DNA of 6,724 nt from Palsa-1400 sp036008545. Lineage in GTDB: Bacteria > Verrucomicrobiota > Verrucomicrobiia > Limisphaerales > Palsa-1400. Below the pieces are notes generated by a model. That model had not been told where the DNA came from. It saw nothing but the letters and a program-made list of their open reading frames with translations, and did no database searches. The stretch's first letter is position 1. Every line of letters starts with the position of its first letter. Made by a program: the position numbers and the translations under genes. Shown in pieces: positions 1-6,042 of this stretch. Location: assembly GCA_036008545.1 (NCBI GenBank), contig DASYNM010000468.1, positions 1-6,724 on the forward strand, in the 5' to 3' direction.

Positions 1-1
1 C

Positions 2-880
2 TTCAACCGCCTCTTTGTCAACATGGTCAAGGCGGGCGAAATCGGTGGCGTGCTCGAAGTCGTGCTCAAGCGCCTGTCCGAGTTCATGGAAAAAGCCCAA
101 AAGATCAAGGGCAAGATCATCGCCGCCATGTTTTATCCCTGCGCCGTCATGGTCGTGGCGACTGCCATCATGGGCGTCTTGATGGTCTTCGTTATTCCGA
201 AGTTTAAGGATATTTTTGCCGGCACCCTTGGCGGCGGCAGAACGCTGCCTGGCTTCACGCTCTTCGTCCTCAACGTCAGCGACTCGATCAAGAGCCATAT
301 CGTGCGGACCCTCCTCGAGGTCCTTTCTGTCGTTATCATTTTCAATATTTTCATCCGCCTGAAATTTGGACGCAGATTATGGGATAAATTTAAACTCGTG
401 GTCCCCGTCCTCGGCCCCGTCGTCAGCAAGGTGGCTATCGCACGTTTCACCCGCACCCTGGGCACCCTGGTCAGCAGCGGCGTGCCTATTTTGCAGGCGT
501 TGACGATTGTCAAAGAAACTTCCGGCAATGTGATTGTCAGCAACGCTGTCGGAATGGTTCATGAAAGCGTCAAAGAAGGCGAAACCATCACCGCCCCGTT
601 GGAAGCTTCTGGCGTCTTTCCACCCATGGTCATCAGCATGGTCGATGTCGGTGAACAAACCGGCGCGCTGCCGGAAATGTTGATGAAGATCGCTGACAAT
701 TACGAAGAGGAAGTCGATAACGCCGTCGCGGCCATGACTTCTCTGTTGGAACCGATCATGATTGTTTTCCTGGCCGTCATCGTCGGCAGCATCGTCATCG
801 CCATGTTTCTTCCCTTGATCGATCTTATGGAAAACGTGGGCGAGGAAAACAACAACCAGAACAGCGCCACCAAGGATTAG
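2..880 (+). CDS. Type II secretion system F / PilC family inner-membrane protein, 5'-truncated by window edge
   Basis: This is the polytopic inner-membrane platform protein of a type II secretion or type IV pilus machine. It links the cytoplasmic assembly ATPase to pseudopilin or pilin polymerisation. The frame is open from base 2, so the true start lies upstream; the ATG at 23 is internal, since the codons before it read FNRLFVN and continue the family pattern. Visible in order: the end of the first T2SSF domain (VKAGEIGGVLE), a hydrophobic segment (about residues 40-60 counted from ATG 23) ending in VFVIPKF, a second hydrophobic stretch (about 95-112), and a complete second T2SSF domain starting at ARFTRTLGTLVSSGVP. 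That domain includes GVFPPMVISMVDVGEQTG and ends in a third membrane segment after SLLEPIMIV. The tail is acidic and Asn-rich. GspF and PilC cannot be told apart without the neighbouring genes. The stop is TAG at 878-880. Confidence 0.93.
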   Translation, partial: FNRLFVNMVKAGEIGGVLEVVLKRLSEFMEKAQKIKGKIIAAMFYPCAVMVVATAIMGVLMVFVIPKFKDIFAGTLGGGRTLPGFTLFVLNVSDSIKSHIVRTLLEVLSVVIIFNIFIRLKFGRRLWDKFKLVVPVLGPVVSKVAIARFTRTLGTLVSSGVPILQALTIVKETSGNVIVSNAVGMVHESVKEGETITAPLEASGVFPPMVISMVDVGEQTGALPEMLMKIADNYEEEVDNAVAAMTSLLEPIMIVFLAVIVGSIVIAMFLPLIDLMENVGEENNNQNSATKD

Positions 881-907
881 GCCGAAACGATGTCGTATCG
901 AAGCGAG

Positions 908-1049
908 GTTCTCCCTCACGCCGGCCCTCTCCCCAAGGAGAGGGAGAAGCTATTGCAACGGTGGGCAAGAACCGCAGTCCCATGACTTGTTCCTGCGCGG
1001 CGTTATTACGTTCCCTCTCCTGGGGGAGAGGGCCGGCGTGAGGGAGAAC
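908..1049. repeat. Long imperfect inverted repeat with nested hairpins, between convergent genes
   Basis: The arms 908-945 and 1012-1049 are reverse complements over 38 nt with one mismatch (A935 against G1022), enclosing a 66-nt centre (946-1011). Each arm also folds on itself: CCCTCTCC at 925-932 pairs with GGAGAGGG at 937-944, and CCCTCTCC at 1013-1020 pairs with GGAGAGGG at 1025-1032. The nested architecture resembles a REP/BIME-type or small non-autonomous (MITE-like) element made of two REP units in opposite orientation. It sits between the stop codons of the secretion gene (880) and the ABC ATPase (1116), which converge here, so it could act as a bidirectional transcription terminator or 3'-end stabiliser. 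No U-tract follows either arm, so classical intrinsic termination is not evident. No transposase or obvious target duplication is seen. The pattern of pyrimidine-rich CCCTC and GGCCCTCTCC blocks is typical of dispersed intergenic repeats. Confidence 0.85.
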
Positions 1050-1115
1050 GTTGGCACCAACTGCATGGCCACGGCCAAGACTTGTGCCGTAAGTCCGTCA
1101 GAGAATCGGTCGGCT

Positions 1116-1868
1116 TTAGCGCGTGGTCGCGCGGCGCAGGAATTCGCGCGTCCGGTCGTGGACCGGAGCGGTGAAAATCTGTTCCGGGCTGCCGGATTCC
1201 AACACCCGGCCGCCCTCGAAAAATAAAATCGTGTCGGCCATGTCGCGCGCGAACTGCATCTCGTGCGTCACGACAATCATGGTCGTGCCCTCCTCGGCCA
1301 GTTGCCGCATGACTCGCAGGACTTCATCCCGCAGCTCCGGATCCAATGCGCTCGTGGGCTCGTCGAAGAGCATCACTTCCGGCTCCATGGCCAGGGCACG
1401 GGCGATGGCCACGCGTTGCTGTTGCCCTCCGGAAAGCTGAGCAGGATAGGCGTCGGCTTTATTTTCCAAGCCAACCTTGGCCAGCAAAGCGCCGGCCGCC
1501 TCCTCCGCGTGTACGCGAGACACGCATTTGACCACCCTGGGCGCTTCGGTGATGTTTTGCAAAACCGTCAAGTGCGGGAACAGGTTGAAGGACTGGAAAA
1601 CCATGCCCGCGCGCAGGCGCAGCCGTCGTTGGCGCTCCCGTTCCTCCGCGTTGCGCGGGGGGCCGCCTCCCATGACCGTGACGTCGCCAATACTAATGCG
1701 CCCGGCATCGGCGATCTCGAGCTGATTGAGACAGCGCAGAAAAGTGCTTTTGCCGCAGCCGCTGGGGCCGATGACCACCACGGCTTCGCCGCGCTGCTGC
1801 GAGTGGTCCACGCCGTGGAGCACGCGAGTGGCGTTGTAGGACTTAACCAGATTTTCAACGACGATCAT
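1116..1868 (-). CDS. Polar amino-acid ABC transporter, ATP-binding subunit (GlnQ/HisP family)
   Basis: This cytoplasmic ATPase powers the importer encoded just upstream. Starting at the ATG at 1866-1868 gives 250 residues, the normal size for this family, beginning MIVVENLVKSY as expected; the in-frame ATG at 1898 would add ten unconserved residues. All ABC hallmarks are present: Walker A GPSGCGKST (residues 34-42), Q-loop FQSFNLFPHLTV (Q92), signature LSGGQQQR (145-152), Walker B VMLFDEP (165-171), D-loop SALD (173-176) and the switch histidine in VVTHE (H202). FNLFPHLTVLQNI and LRCLNQLE are characteristic of amino-acid importers (GlnQ, HisP, ArtP). One oddity is residues 21-26 (DHSQQR), where relatives usually carry a hydrophobic beta-strand (DLEVxKG). 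The start overlaps the end of the permease gene by 14 bp, indicating translational coupling. A GGAG lies 13 nt upstream, inside the permease gene. The specific amino acid cannot be read from the sequence. Confidence 0.95.
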   Translation of the reverse strand: MIVVENLVKSYNATRVLHGVDHSQQRGEAVVVIGPSGCGKSTFLRCLNQLEIADAGRISIGDVTVMGGGPPRNAEERERQRRLRLRAGMVFQSFNLFPHLTVLQNITEAPRVVKCVSRVHAEEAAGALLAKVGLENKADAYPAQLSGGQQQRVAIARALAMEPEVMLFDEPTSALDPELRDEVLRVMRQLAEEGTTMIVVTHEMQFARDMADTILFFEGGRVLESGSPEQIFTAPVHDRTREFLRRATTR

Positions 1869-3357
1869 AGGCAAGACGTTTCTCCAGCCGGCCCGCAAAA
1901 ATGGACGCCGGATAGCTCAAGGCGAAATAAATCCCCGCTGTCATCAAACCCAAACCGATGTAATCGTAGGTCGAGGTCGCCAGTTCGCCATAGACTTTGG
2001 TCAATTCCACCATCGTGATGACGGACACAATAGAGGAATCCTTGAACATGGCGATGAAGTCGTTGGTGACGGGCGGAATCACCACTCGCAGCGCTTGCGG
2101 CAGGACGATCCGGCGCAGAATCTGCCAGCGGGTCATCCCCAACGCTAGGGCGGCTTCCGTTTGGCCTTTGGGGATGGACTGAATTCCGGCGCGGTAATTT
2201 TCAGCTTCGTTCGCCGCGTAGTTCAGGCCTAAACCCAGGATGCCCGCCAGGAAGGCGTTGAGACGCAGGCCGATCTGCGGCAAGCCATAGTAAATAAGAA
2301 AAAGCTGGATCAACAACGGCGTTCCGCGCACGACTTCCACGTAAGCCTGGGCCAGCCAGCGCACTGGCGCCGGACCGTAGAGGCGGGCCAGCACCACCAC
2401 CAAGCCAGTCACCACTGCCAAGGCCATGCCCAGAACGGATAGCTCGACGGTGGTCACTACTCCACGCAACAAGAGCGGCAGGTACCTCGGCCATTCGCGC
2501 AAGGTGGAAATGGATTTCCTTTGCACGACGGTTTCGGGCTGATAATTCGCCAATGCGGCCTGGCGTTCGTCCCACAAACCGTGCCGGCGGTAAATCTTTT
2601 CCAGAGTCCCGTCATGGATGAATTGCTCCAGCGCCTGGTTGATCGCGGCCAGCAAAGCCACATCTTCCTTCCGCAAGGCAATGCCGTAGTAACCAGGTGA
2701 GAACGGTTCGCCGGAGAATTTCAACGCCGGATCGGGCTTTGCGTAATACAACGAGATGGGCAAATCCGAAACGACCGCGTCGAGGCGCCGCACTTTGAGG
2801 TCTAGAAAATTTTCGACGTTGCCGGGATAACTTTTTACATTGATCCCGTCCTGCCGCTGCAACAGGCGCTGCGCGGCGGAGGACGCCAGCACGCCCACCG
2901 TTTTGCCCTTGAGGCCGTCGAGATTGGTCGGCCCGGCGGTATCTGCGCGGATGACGATCTGTAGCGCATAGATATAGTAGGGGCGCGACATGGCGGCGTG
3001 TTGCCGGTTGTCGGCGGTGATTTCCAATCCGTTGAGGATGACATCGAAGTTGCCGCGATCCAGGGCGGGCAGAAGCTGGTCCCACTGGTTTTGCACCATC
3101 TTAGCCTTGACACCGAGATGAGCCGCAAGCGCGTTGGCCAGGTCGAACTCAAAGCCGACCATTTGCTCGGGCTTTTGCGGATCGGGATAAACGTAAGGCG
3201 CTCCGCCCTCGGCATCGGCGCCCCACAGCAATTCACCGCGGGCCAGGATGGCTTGGAGGTGATCGGCGCAAAAACCGGGAGTCGGCCTGCTTGCAAGCAA
3301 GAGAACAAAAACCAGAAAACTAAGGCTGCCGCGCGACAAACGCCATGCGTTGCTCAT
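1855..3357 (-). CDS. Polar amino-acid ABC transporter: substrate-binding protein fused to permease
   Basis: One 500-residue polypeptide combines two usually separate proteins. Residues 1-31 form a signal peptide (hydrophobic core SFLVFVLLLA, probable cleavage after FCA). Residues about 34-262 form a family-3 solute-binding domain: VGFEFDLANALAAHLG (67-82), DVILNGLEITADNRQ (105-119), SRPYY (124-128), and GYYGIALRK (222-230). The arginine in ITADNR is expected to hold the ligand's alpha-carboxylate. A linker (about 263-292) leads to the membrane permease domain of the HisM/GlnP type, with hydrophobic segments near 297-325, 337-358, 368-381, 432-450 and 465-482. RGTPLLIQLFLIYYGLP (344-360) and the EAA loop EAALALGMTRWQILRRIVLP (401-420), which docks onto the ATPase, are clear. 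The fused layout tethers the receptor at the periplasmic face of the transporter, as known for GlnP-type importers. The ATPase gene follows with an overlap. The ATG at 3355-3357 has no good Shine-Dalgarno sequence directly upstream; see the hairpin at 3368-3398. Confidence 0.94.
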   Translation of the reverse strand: MSNAWRLSRGSLSFLVFVLLLASRPTPGFCADHLQAILARGELLWGADAEGGAPYVYPDPQKPEQMVGFEFDLANALAAHLGVKAKMVQNQWDQLLPALDRGNFDVILNGLEITADNRQHAAMSRPYYIYALQIVIRADTAGPTNLDGLKGKTVGVLASSAAQRLLQRQDGINVKSYPGNVENFLDLKVRRLDAVVSDLPISLYYAKPDPALKFSGEPFSPGYYGIALRKEDVALLAAINQALEQFIHDGTLEKIYRRHGLWDERQAALANYQPETVVQRKSISTLREWPRYLPLLLRGVVTTVELSVLGMALAVVTGLVVVLARLYGPAPVRWLAQAYVEVVRGTPLLIQLFLIYYGLPQIGLRLNAFLAGILGLGLNYAANEAENYRAGIQSIPKGQTEAALALGMTRWQILRRIVLPQALRVVIPPVTNDFIAMFKDSSIVSVITMVELTKVYGELATSTYDYIGLGLMTAGIYFALSYPASIFAGRLEKRLAYDRR

Positions 3358-3800
3358 CGACCAATCAGCGGAGCCGTGTTCGCATCGAACCGCTCCGCTC
3401 GACGAATTGAAGATGCAGCAATTTTGGGTGGCGTCAAATAATTTTTTCAGTCAAAAAGAAAAACCCCGCCGTAATGCCGTGTATAAACAGTTCCTTTGAA
3501 CTGCTGTTTGAACAAATGGAACCGAATCGATTGCTTAAGACTTCCAGTCAAGGCCTGTCGGCCGCCATCGAAGTTAGGGCTCCTTGGTGACTTATTTACG
3601 GTTCAAGGACTTTGTTTTTAATCACGAACATGGCAGGGTAAATTATAAACACTTTTTCCAAAGAACAGCCGCGCTTTCCAGCGCAGTTTCTAATATGATT
3701 GTGCCTGCCCGGCATCCATGTTGCAAGAAAAATTTCCCGGTTTTTTGTTCGTCTGTTGATGCGCCATTGCAAGCGCGGCGGATTTTTTCTTGCGAGCGGA
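3358..3800. other. 443-bp intergenic region without a credible gene
   Basis: This stretch lies between the stop of the ribonucleotide reductase homologue and the start of the transporter operon, both on the minus strand. It is visibly more AT-rich than its surroundings, especially 3421-3480 and 3600-3770. Seen in it: a compound hairpin at 3368-3398; a smaller hairpin, CAGTTC at 3488-3493 pairing with GAACTG at 3498-3503; GCGCT at 3671-3675 pairing with AGCGC at 3680-3684, without a U-tract; and, on the minus strand, a perfect TATAAT at 3642-3647. No good -35 box lies 16-18 bp from that hexamer (GGCTGT at 17 bp). It could still serve the transporter operon, with a leader of roughly 280 nt. No convincing intrinsic terminator for the upstream gene is visible, and the short open frames here lack coding character. 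Confidence 0.5.
3368..3398 (-). promoter_or_regulatory. Compound hairpin in the 5' leader of the amino-acid transporter operon
   Basis: GCGGAGC at 3368-3374 is the exact reverse complement of GCTCCGC at 3392-3398. Inside it, GTTCG at 3378-3382 pairs with CGAAC at 3386-3390 around a 3-nt loop, with only a small internal bulge between the two stems. On the transcript the structure ends ten nucleotides before the transporter AUG. The only GGAG in the vicinity (3394-3397) sits in the 5' arm of the outer stem, about 36 nt from the AUG, and would be paired. The geometry suggests an influence on translation initiation or on transcript stability, but no known riboswitch or attenuator class is recognised. 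Confidence 0.4.
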
Positions 3801-5882
3801 CTAGGCGAGGACACTGGCCGCGGTTGCTCTGGGCTCTGCGGCATTCATCGCCACGGAGCGACGGTGGCGAATGGTCTTAATCCCTTTCCCCCATGCACGC
3901 ATATAAAGCTCGGCCAGTTTTTCTGGGTCAGTCTCTGAGGTGCGCAGCGTCAAGGGCTGATCCTGGTCAATCCATTTCTGTTGCCGGGCCGCGCAGTCGA
4001 TCAACCATTCTGGGTCGATTTCCCCACCGTCGAGCGACGAATCGACGGACGGAGTTATGCCTGCGATTTTAGCCGCAGTCTCGAGGGTCGAGATGGCGGT
4101 GATTGCGCCATTTCGCAGGCCCTGACGGCGGATCTGTTCGCGCACTGGCGCCCAATCCTGGGAAATGTCGGCTGTGACATCCACGCACACTCCGCGTTCC
4201 TCGGATAGTTGCCCAAAAGTGTCGATGGGCAGTACGCCATCACGCCATTTGGACTCGGCATACGCGGGAAAAGGCCCGCGCTCGCGAGCTAATTCGGCGG
4301 AGGCTATGATCGCGCCGCAGGACACCAACTCCGTGCTCCACTCGGCAAAGTCCGCCGCCGCCTTGCTCTCCCACGCGAGATGTAGGCGAGCCACGGTTTC
4401 CTGCAGTCCGAGGACTCCCAAGCCGATGGCTCGATGTTGCAAACCGTTGAGACGCGCCTGCTCGGTCGGATAAGAATTCAAATCCACCGCATTGTCCAAC
4501 ATCCGAACGGCCGATGCGATGGTGCTGTGCAGAAGTGCCAAATCCAGCGCGCCGCCTCCTTCAGGGATGTGAGCGGCGAGGTTGATCGCGCCTAGCGGGC
4601 AAGCAGCGCGTCCATCAAGAACAAGGGGAGAGCGAAGACCAACCGCGTCTTTGAAGCCAAGCCAAGCTTGTCCGCTTTGTGCGTTCGAGGCGACGATTTC
4701 ACGCCAGAGATCAACGGCTTCGACGTGCTTGGCGAAGCGCAGTTCGCCCCGTTTGGCCTTCTGCTCATACGCAAGATATCGCTTTTCAAATTCGCGGCCA
4801 CAACAATCTTGGAGGTCGCCGGTTTCGTCGGGATCGAATAAGCTCCACGAGGCCGACTGGCCCACACGCTTCATGAAAAGGTCCGGCACCCAAGGCATCT
4901 TCAAATCGAGCTCGTCCAAAATGTCGCGGCGCCACGGTTCGATGCGCAAAGCAGGCGAATCGGCTTCGCCACCGCCCGACAAGAAGGGTCGGCGTGTGCC
5001 AGCATGGCTCAGGATCAGGTCCGAGGGGATAAATCGGAAAGTCGAGAGCGCTTGATAAAAATCCAGCGCGCGCTCTTCCCGGCGTCCGTTCTCATTCAGC
5101 GACAGCCCCATGGCGATGCGCATCCAGAAGTACTGCGGAGTTTCGAGGCAGCGCCCCTGTGCGCGCATCAGATAACTATCACGCAGGGTTTCCAAACGCG
5201 CGGCGGTCATTTTTTGGTCGAGTTCCAATCGCAGCCCGCGCGATAGCCGTTCAGTGTCAAAATCCAGCAGCTCCGGCGCGAGGTGCCGCCAATATTCGCC
5301 CTCATTCAAGCAGAATTCGAATTGACGGAGATACACCTCCTCGAACTGAGCATCGTCGCGCTGTTTGGGGAAAGCTTGCCGGTAAATATTCCTCAACTCG
5401 GGCAACACCGAATCGAGCGCGGCATGGGAAGACTCGGCGGCCTCTTCGATGATCGCGGATCGCCTGTGAACACTCTCACGTTCGACCCGTGCGATGCGGC
5501 GCTTCTCGCGGTACAAAATATAACGACGCGCCACCTCCAAATGTCCCGCCAGCATAAGTTGGTCCTCGACCGCGTCCTGGATGCGCTCCACCTCCAATTC
5601 CTCGCCGCGCACGGCGCGACTGAGTACTTTTTCAACAACTTTTTCGGCGGAATGCCTGGCGGCCGCTTGCGCCGAGTCGGGCAGCGAAGCGTCTGGGAGA
5701 AGGCCGTGGTGGGCTTTAAAGGCGCTTTCTATGGCCAGGAGAACGCGCGCCTCGTTGAATTCCTCGATTCGCCCATCCCGCTTGCGCACCAGAAACCGCT
5801 TGTCCTGCAAAGGATCGATCCCTCGCATCTGCAATTGGCCTTGCGGGACATACATCATCAAGCGACCGAGCCGAGGAGGCAT
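3801..5882 (-). CDS. Class I ribonucleotide reductase large-subunit (NrdA) homologue, probably catalytically inactive
   Basis: NrdA normally reduces ribonucleoside diphosphates to deoxy forms in the cytoplasm. This 693-residue protein is clearly homologous. An ATP-cone spans residues about 29-125 (FLVRKRDGRIEEFNEARV, ERIQDAVEDQLMLAG, ARRYILYREKRR). The R1 body follows: ETPQYFWMRIAMGLSLNE (247-264), FRFIPSDLILSHAGT (282-296), PWVPDLFMKRV (330-340), FEKRYLAYE (365-373), SAVRMLDNAVDLNSYPTE (457-474), HRAIGLGVLGLQE (483-495), KWRDGVLPIDT (545-555), and EIDPEWLIDCAARQQKWIDQ (621-640). Catalytic elements are missing. LSSC is LSGGG (301-305). The N-x-C-x-E finger loop is absent between RSPL (417-420) and ACPLGAINLA (427-436). 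A-P-T-A-T-I-S reads ISTLETA. The Tyr-Tyr pair is replaced by IRH (671-673), and no terminal Cys pair exists. I estimate about 150-200 residues lost in three in-frame gaps. The start at 5882 abuts an NrdR-like site; ATGs at 5858 and 5855 are alternatives. No nrdB is adjacent. The frame is unbroken, so I treat it as a gene, not a pseudogene. Confidence 0.9.
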   Translation of the reverse strand: MPPRLGRLMMYVPQGQLQMRGIDPLQDKRFLVRKRDGRIEEFNEARVLLAIESAFKAHHGLLPDASLPDSAQAAARHSAEKVVEKVLSRAVRGEELEVERIQDAVEDQLMLAGHLEVARRYILYREKRRIARVERESVHRRSAIIEEAAESSHAALDSVLPELRNIYRQAFPKQRDDAQFEEVYLRQFEFCLNEGEYWRHLAPELLDFDTERLSRGLRLELDQKMTAARLETLRDSYLMRAQGRCLETPQYFWMRIAMGLSLNENGRREERALDFYQALSTFRFIPSDLILSHAGTRRPFLSGGGEADSPALRIEPWRRDILDELDLKMPWVPDLFMKRVGQSASWSLFDPDETGDLQDCCGREFEKRYLAYEQKAKRGELRFAKHVEAVDLWREIVASNAQSGQAWLGFKDAVGLRSPLVLDGRAACPLGAINLAAHIPEGGGALDLALLHSTIASAVRMLDNAVDLNSYPTEQARLNGLQHRAIGLGVLGLQETVARLHLAWESKAAADFAEWSTELVSCGAIIASAELARERGPFPAYAESKWRDGVLPIDTFGQLSEERGVCVDVTADISQDWAPVREQIRRQGLRNGAITAISTLETAAKIAGITPSVDSSLDGGEIDPEWLIDCAARQQKWIDQDQPLTLRTSETDPEKLAELYMRAWGKGIKTIRHRRSVAMNAAEPRATAASVLA

Positions 5883-5898
5883 TCCCTACAGATTGTGC
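5883..5898 (-). promoter_or_regulatory. NrdR-box-like operator, start-proximal copy
   Basis: On the minus strand this reads GCACAATCTGTAGGGA. Its left half matches the NrdR box consensus (acaCwAtATaTwGtgt) well and its right half is degraded, as is usual for one member of a NrdR pair. The segment shares CACAAT-TGTAG with the upstream copy, whose equivalent bases lie exactly 31 bp away, i.e. three helical turns on the same face of the DNA. It ends one base before the ATG of the ribonucleotide reductase homologue, so a repressor here would sit over the start of the transcript. Confidence 0.7.
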
Positions 5899-5913
5899 TC
5901 CATTAGGCTCGAC

Positions 5914-5929
5914 GCACTACATATTGTGC
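5914..5929 (-). promoter_or_regulatory. NrdR-box-like operator, promoter-proximal copy
   Basis: On the minus strand this reads GCACAATATGTAGTGC, a near-perfect palindrome with GCAC and GTGC ends. It agrees with the NrdR consensus acaCwAtATaTwGtgt at every strongly conserved position (C4, A6, A8, T9, T11, G13). It is followed by a 15-bp gap and the second copy at 5883-5898, the standard tandem arrangement reported for NrdR operators. NrdR is an ATP-cone zinc-finger repressor that senses ATP/dATP and controls ribonucleotide reductase operons, so the site also supports the identity of the downstream gene. It overlaps the probable -10 region. Confidence 0.8.
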
Positions 5930-5949
5930 TTTTTGACCCGATTTGTCAA
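5921..5949 (-). promoter_or_regulatory. Candidate sigma-70 promoter of the ribonucleotide reductase homologue
   Basis: A perfect TTGACA -35 hexamer occurs on the minus strand at 5944-5949. Seventeen bases downstream lies CAATAT (5921-5926), a poor -10 match; slightly longer spacings give AATATG or TATGTA. The promoter-proximal NrdR-like box covers the -10, which is the expected position for repression. Transcription would begin near 5910-5915, giving a leader of about 30 nt. The -35 is convincing and the -10 is uncertain. Confidence 0.45.
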
Positions 5950-6042
5950 TGTTTTTTGGTCGCGAAGCCTCAAGGAAAGGGCGGTGGGACCAAACAAGAT
6001 CGAACTACTCCAGATTCTTCCTGCGATTGCGATAACAATTCT

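Noticed and set aside
377..919. 180-codon minus-strand open frame opposite the GspF/PilC gene
   Set aside because: Its His/Asp-rich, low-complexity product is typical of an antisense shadow, and the plus-strand gene is unambiguous.
987..1226. 79-codon plus-strand open frame starting inside the inverted repeat
   Set aside because: It translates the repeat arm and then overlaps the ATPase 3' end in antisense; no ribosome-binding site or domain.
1263..2018. 251-codon plus-strand open frame opposite the ABC ATPase
   Set aside because: It runs antisense to a gene with every ABC motif, its product shows no recognisable domain, and it crosses the gene boundary; it is a shadow of GC-rich codons.
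3449..3454. TTGACT on the minus strand as a -35 box for the transporter operon
   Set aside because: The hexamer 17 bp downstream is CCACCC and no acceptable -10 lies within 15-19 bp.
3724..3750. A-rich and T-rich tracts flanking CCCGG as a terminator for the NrdA homologue
   Set aside because: The potential stem is interrupted and almost entirely A-T, so it would not form a stable terminator hairpin.
3584..3880. Short open frames on both strands in the intergenic region (about 80-98 codons)
   Set aside because: They overlap the end of the NrdA homologue and have no credible start signals or domain character; their composition follows the local AT-rich sequence.
4590..4650. Possible frameshift hiding the missing N-x-C-x-E loop
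   Set aside because: The alternative minus-strand frame available to me (4592-4867) contains no N-L-C-T-E-like motif, and motifs on both sides are in the same frame, so a true deletion is the simpler reading.
5283..5906. 207-codon plus-strand open frame opposite the N-terminus of the NrdA homologue
   Set aside because: It is antisense to the ATP-cone coding region and runs through both NrdR-like boxes; the product has no family features.
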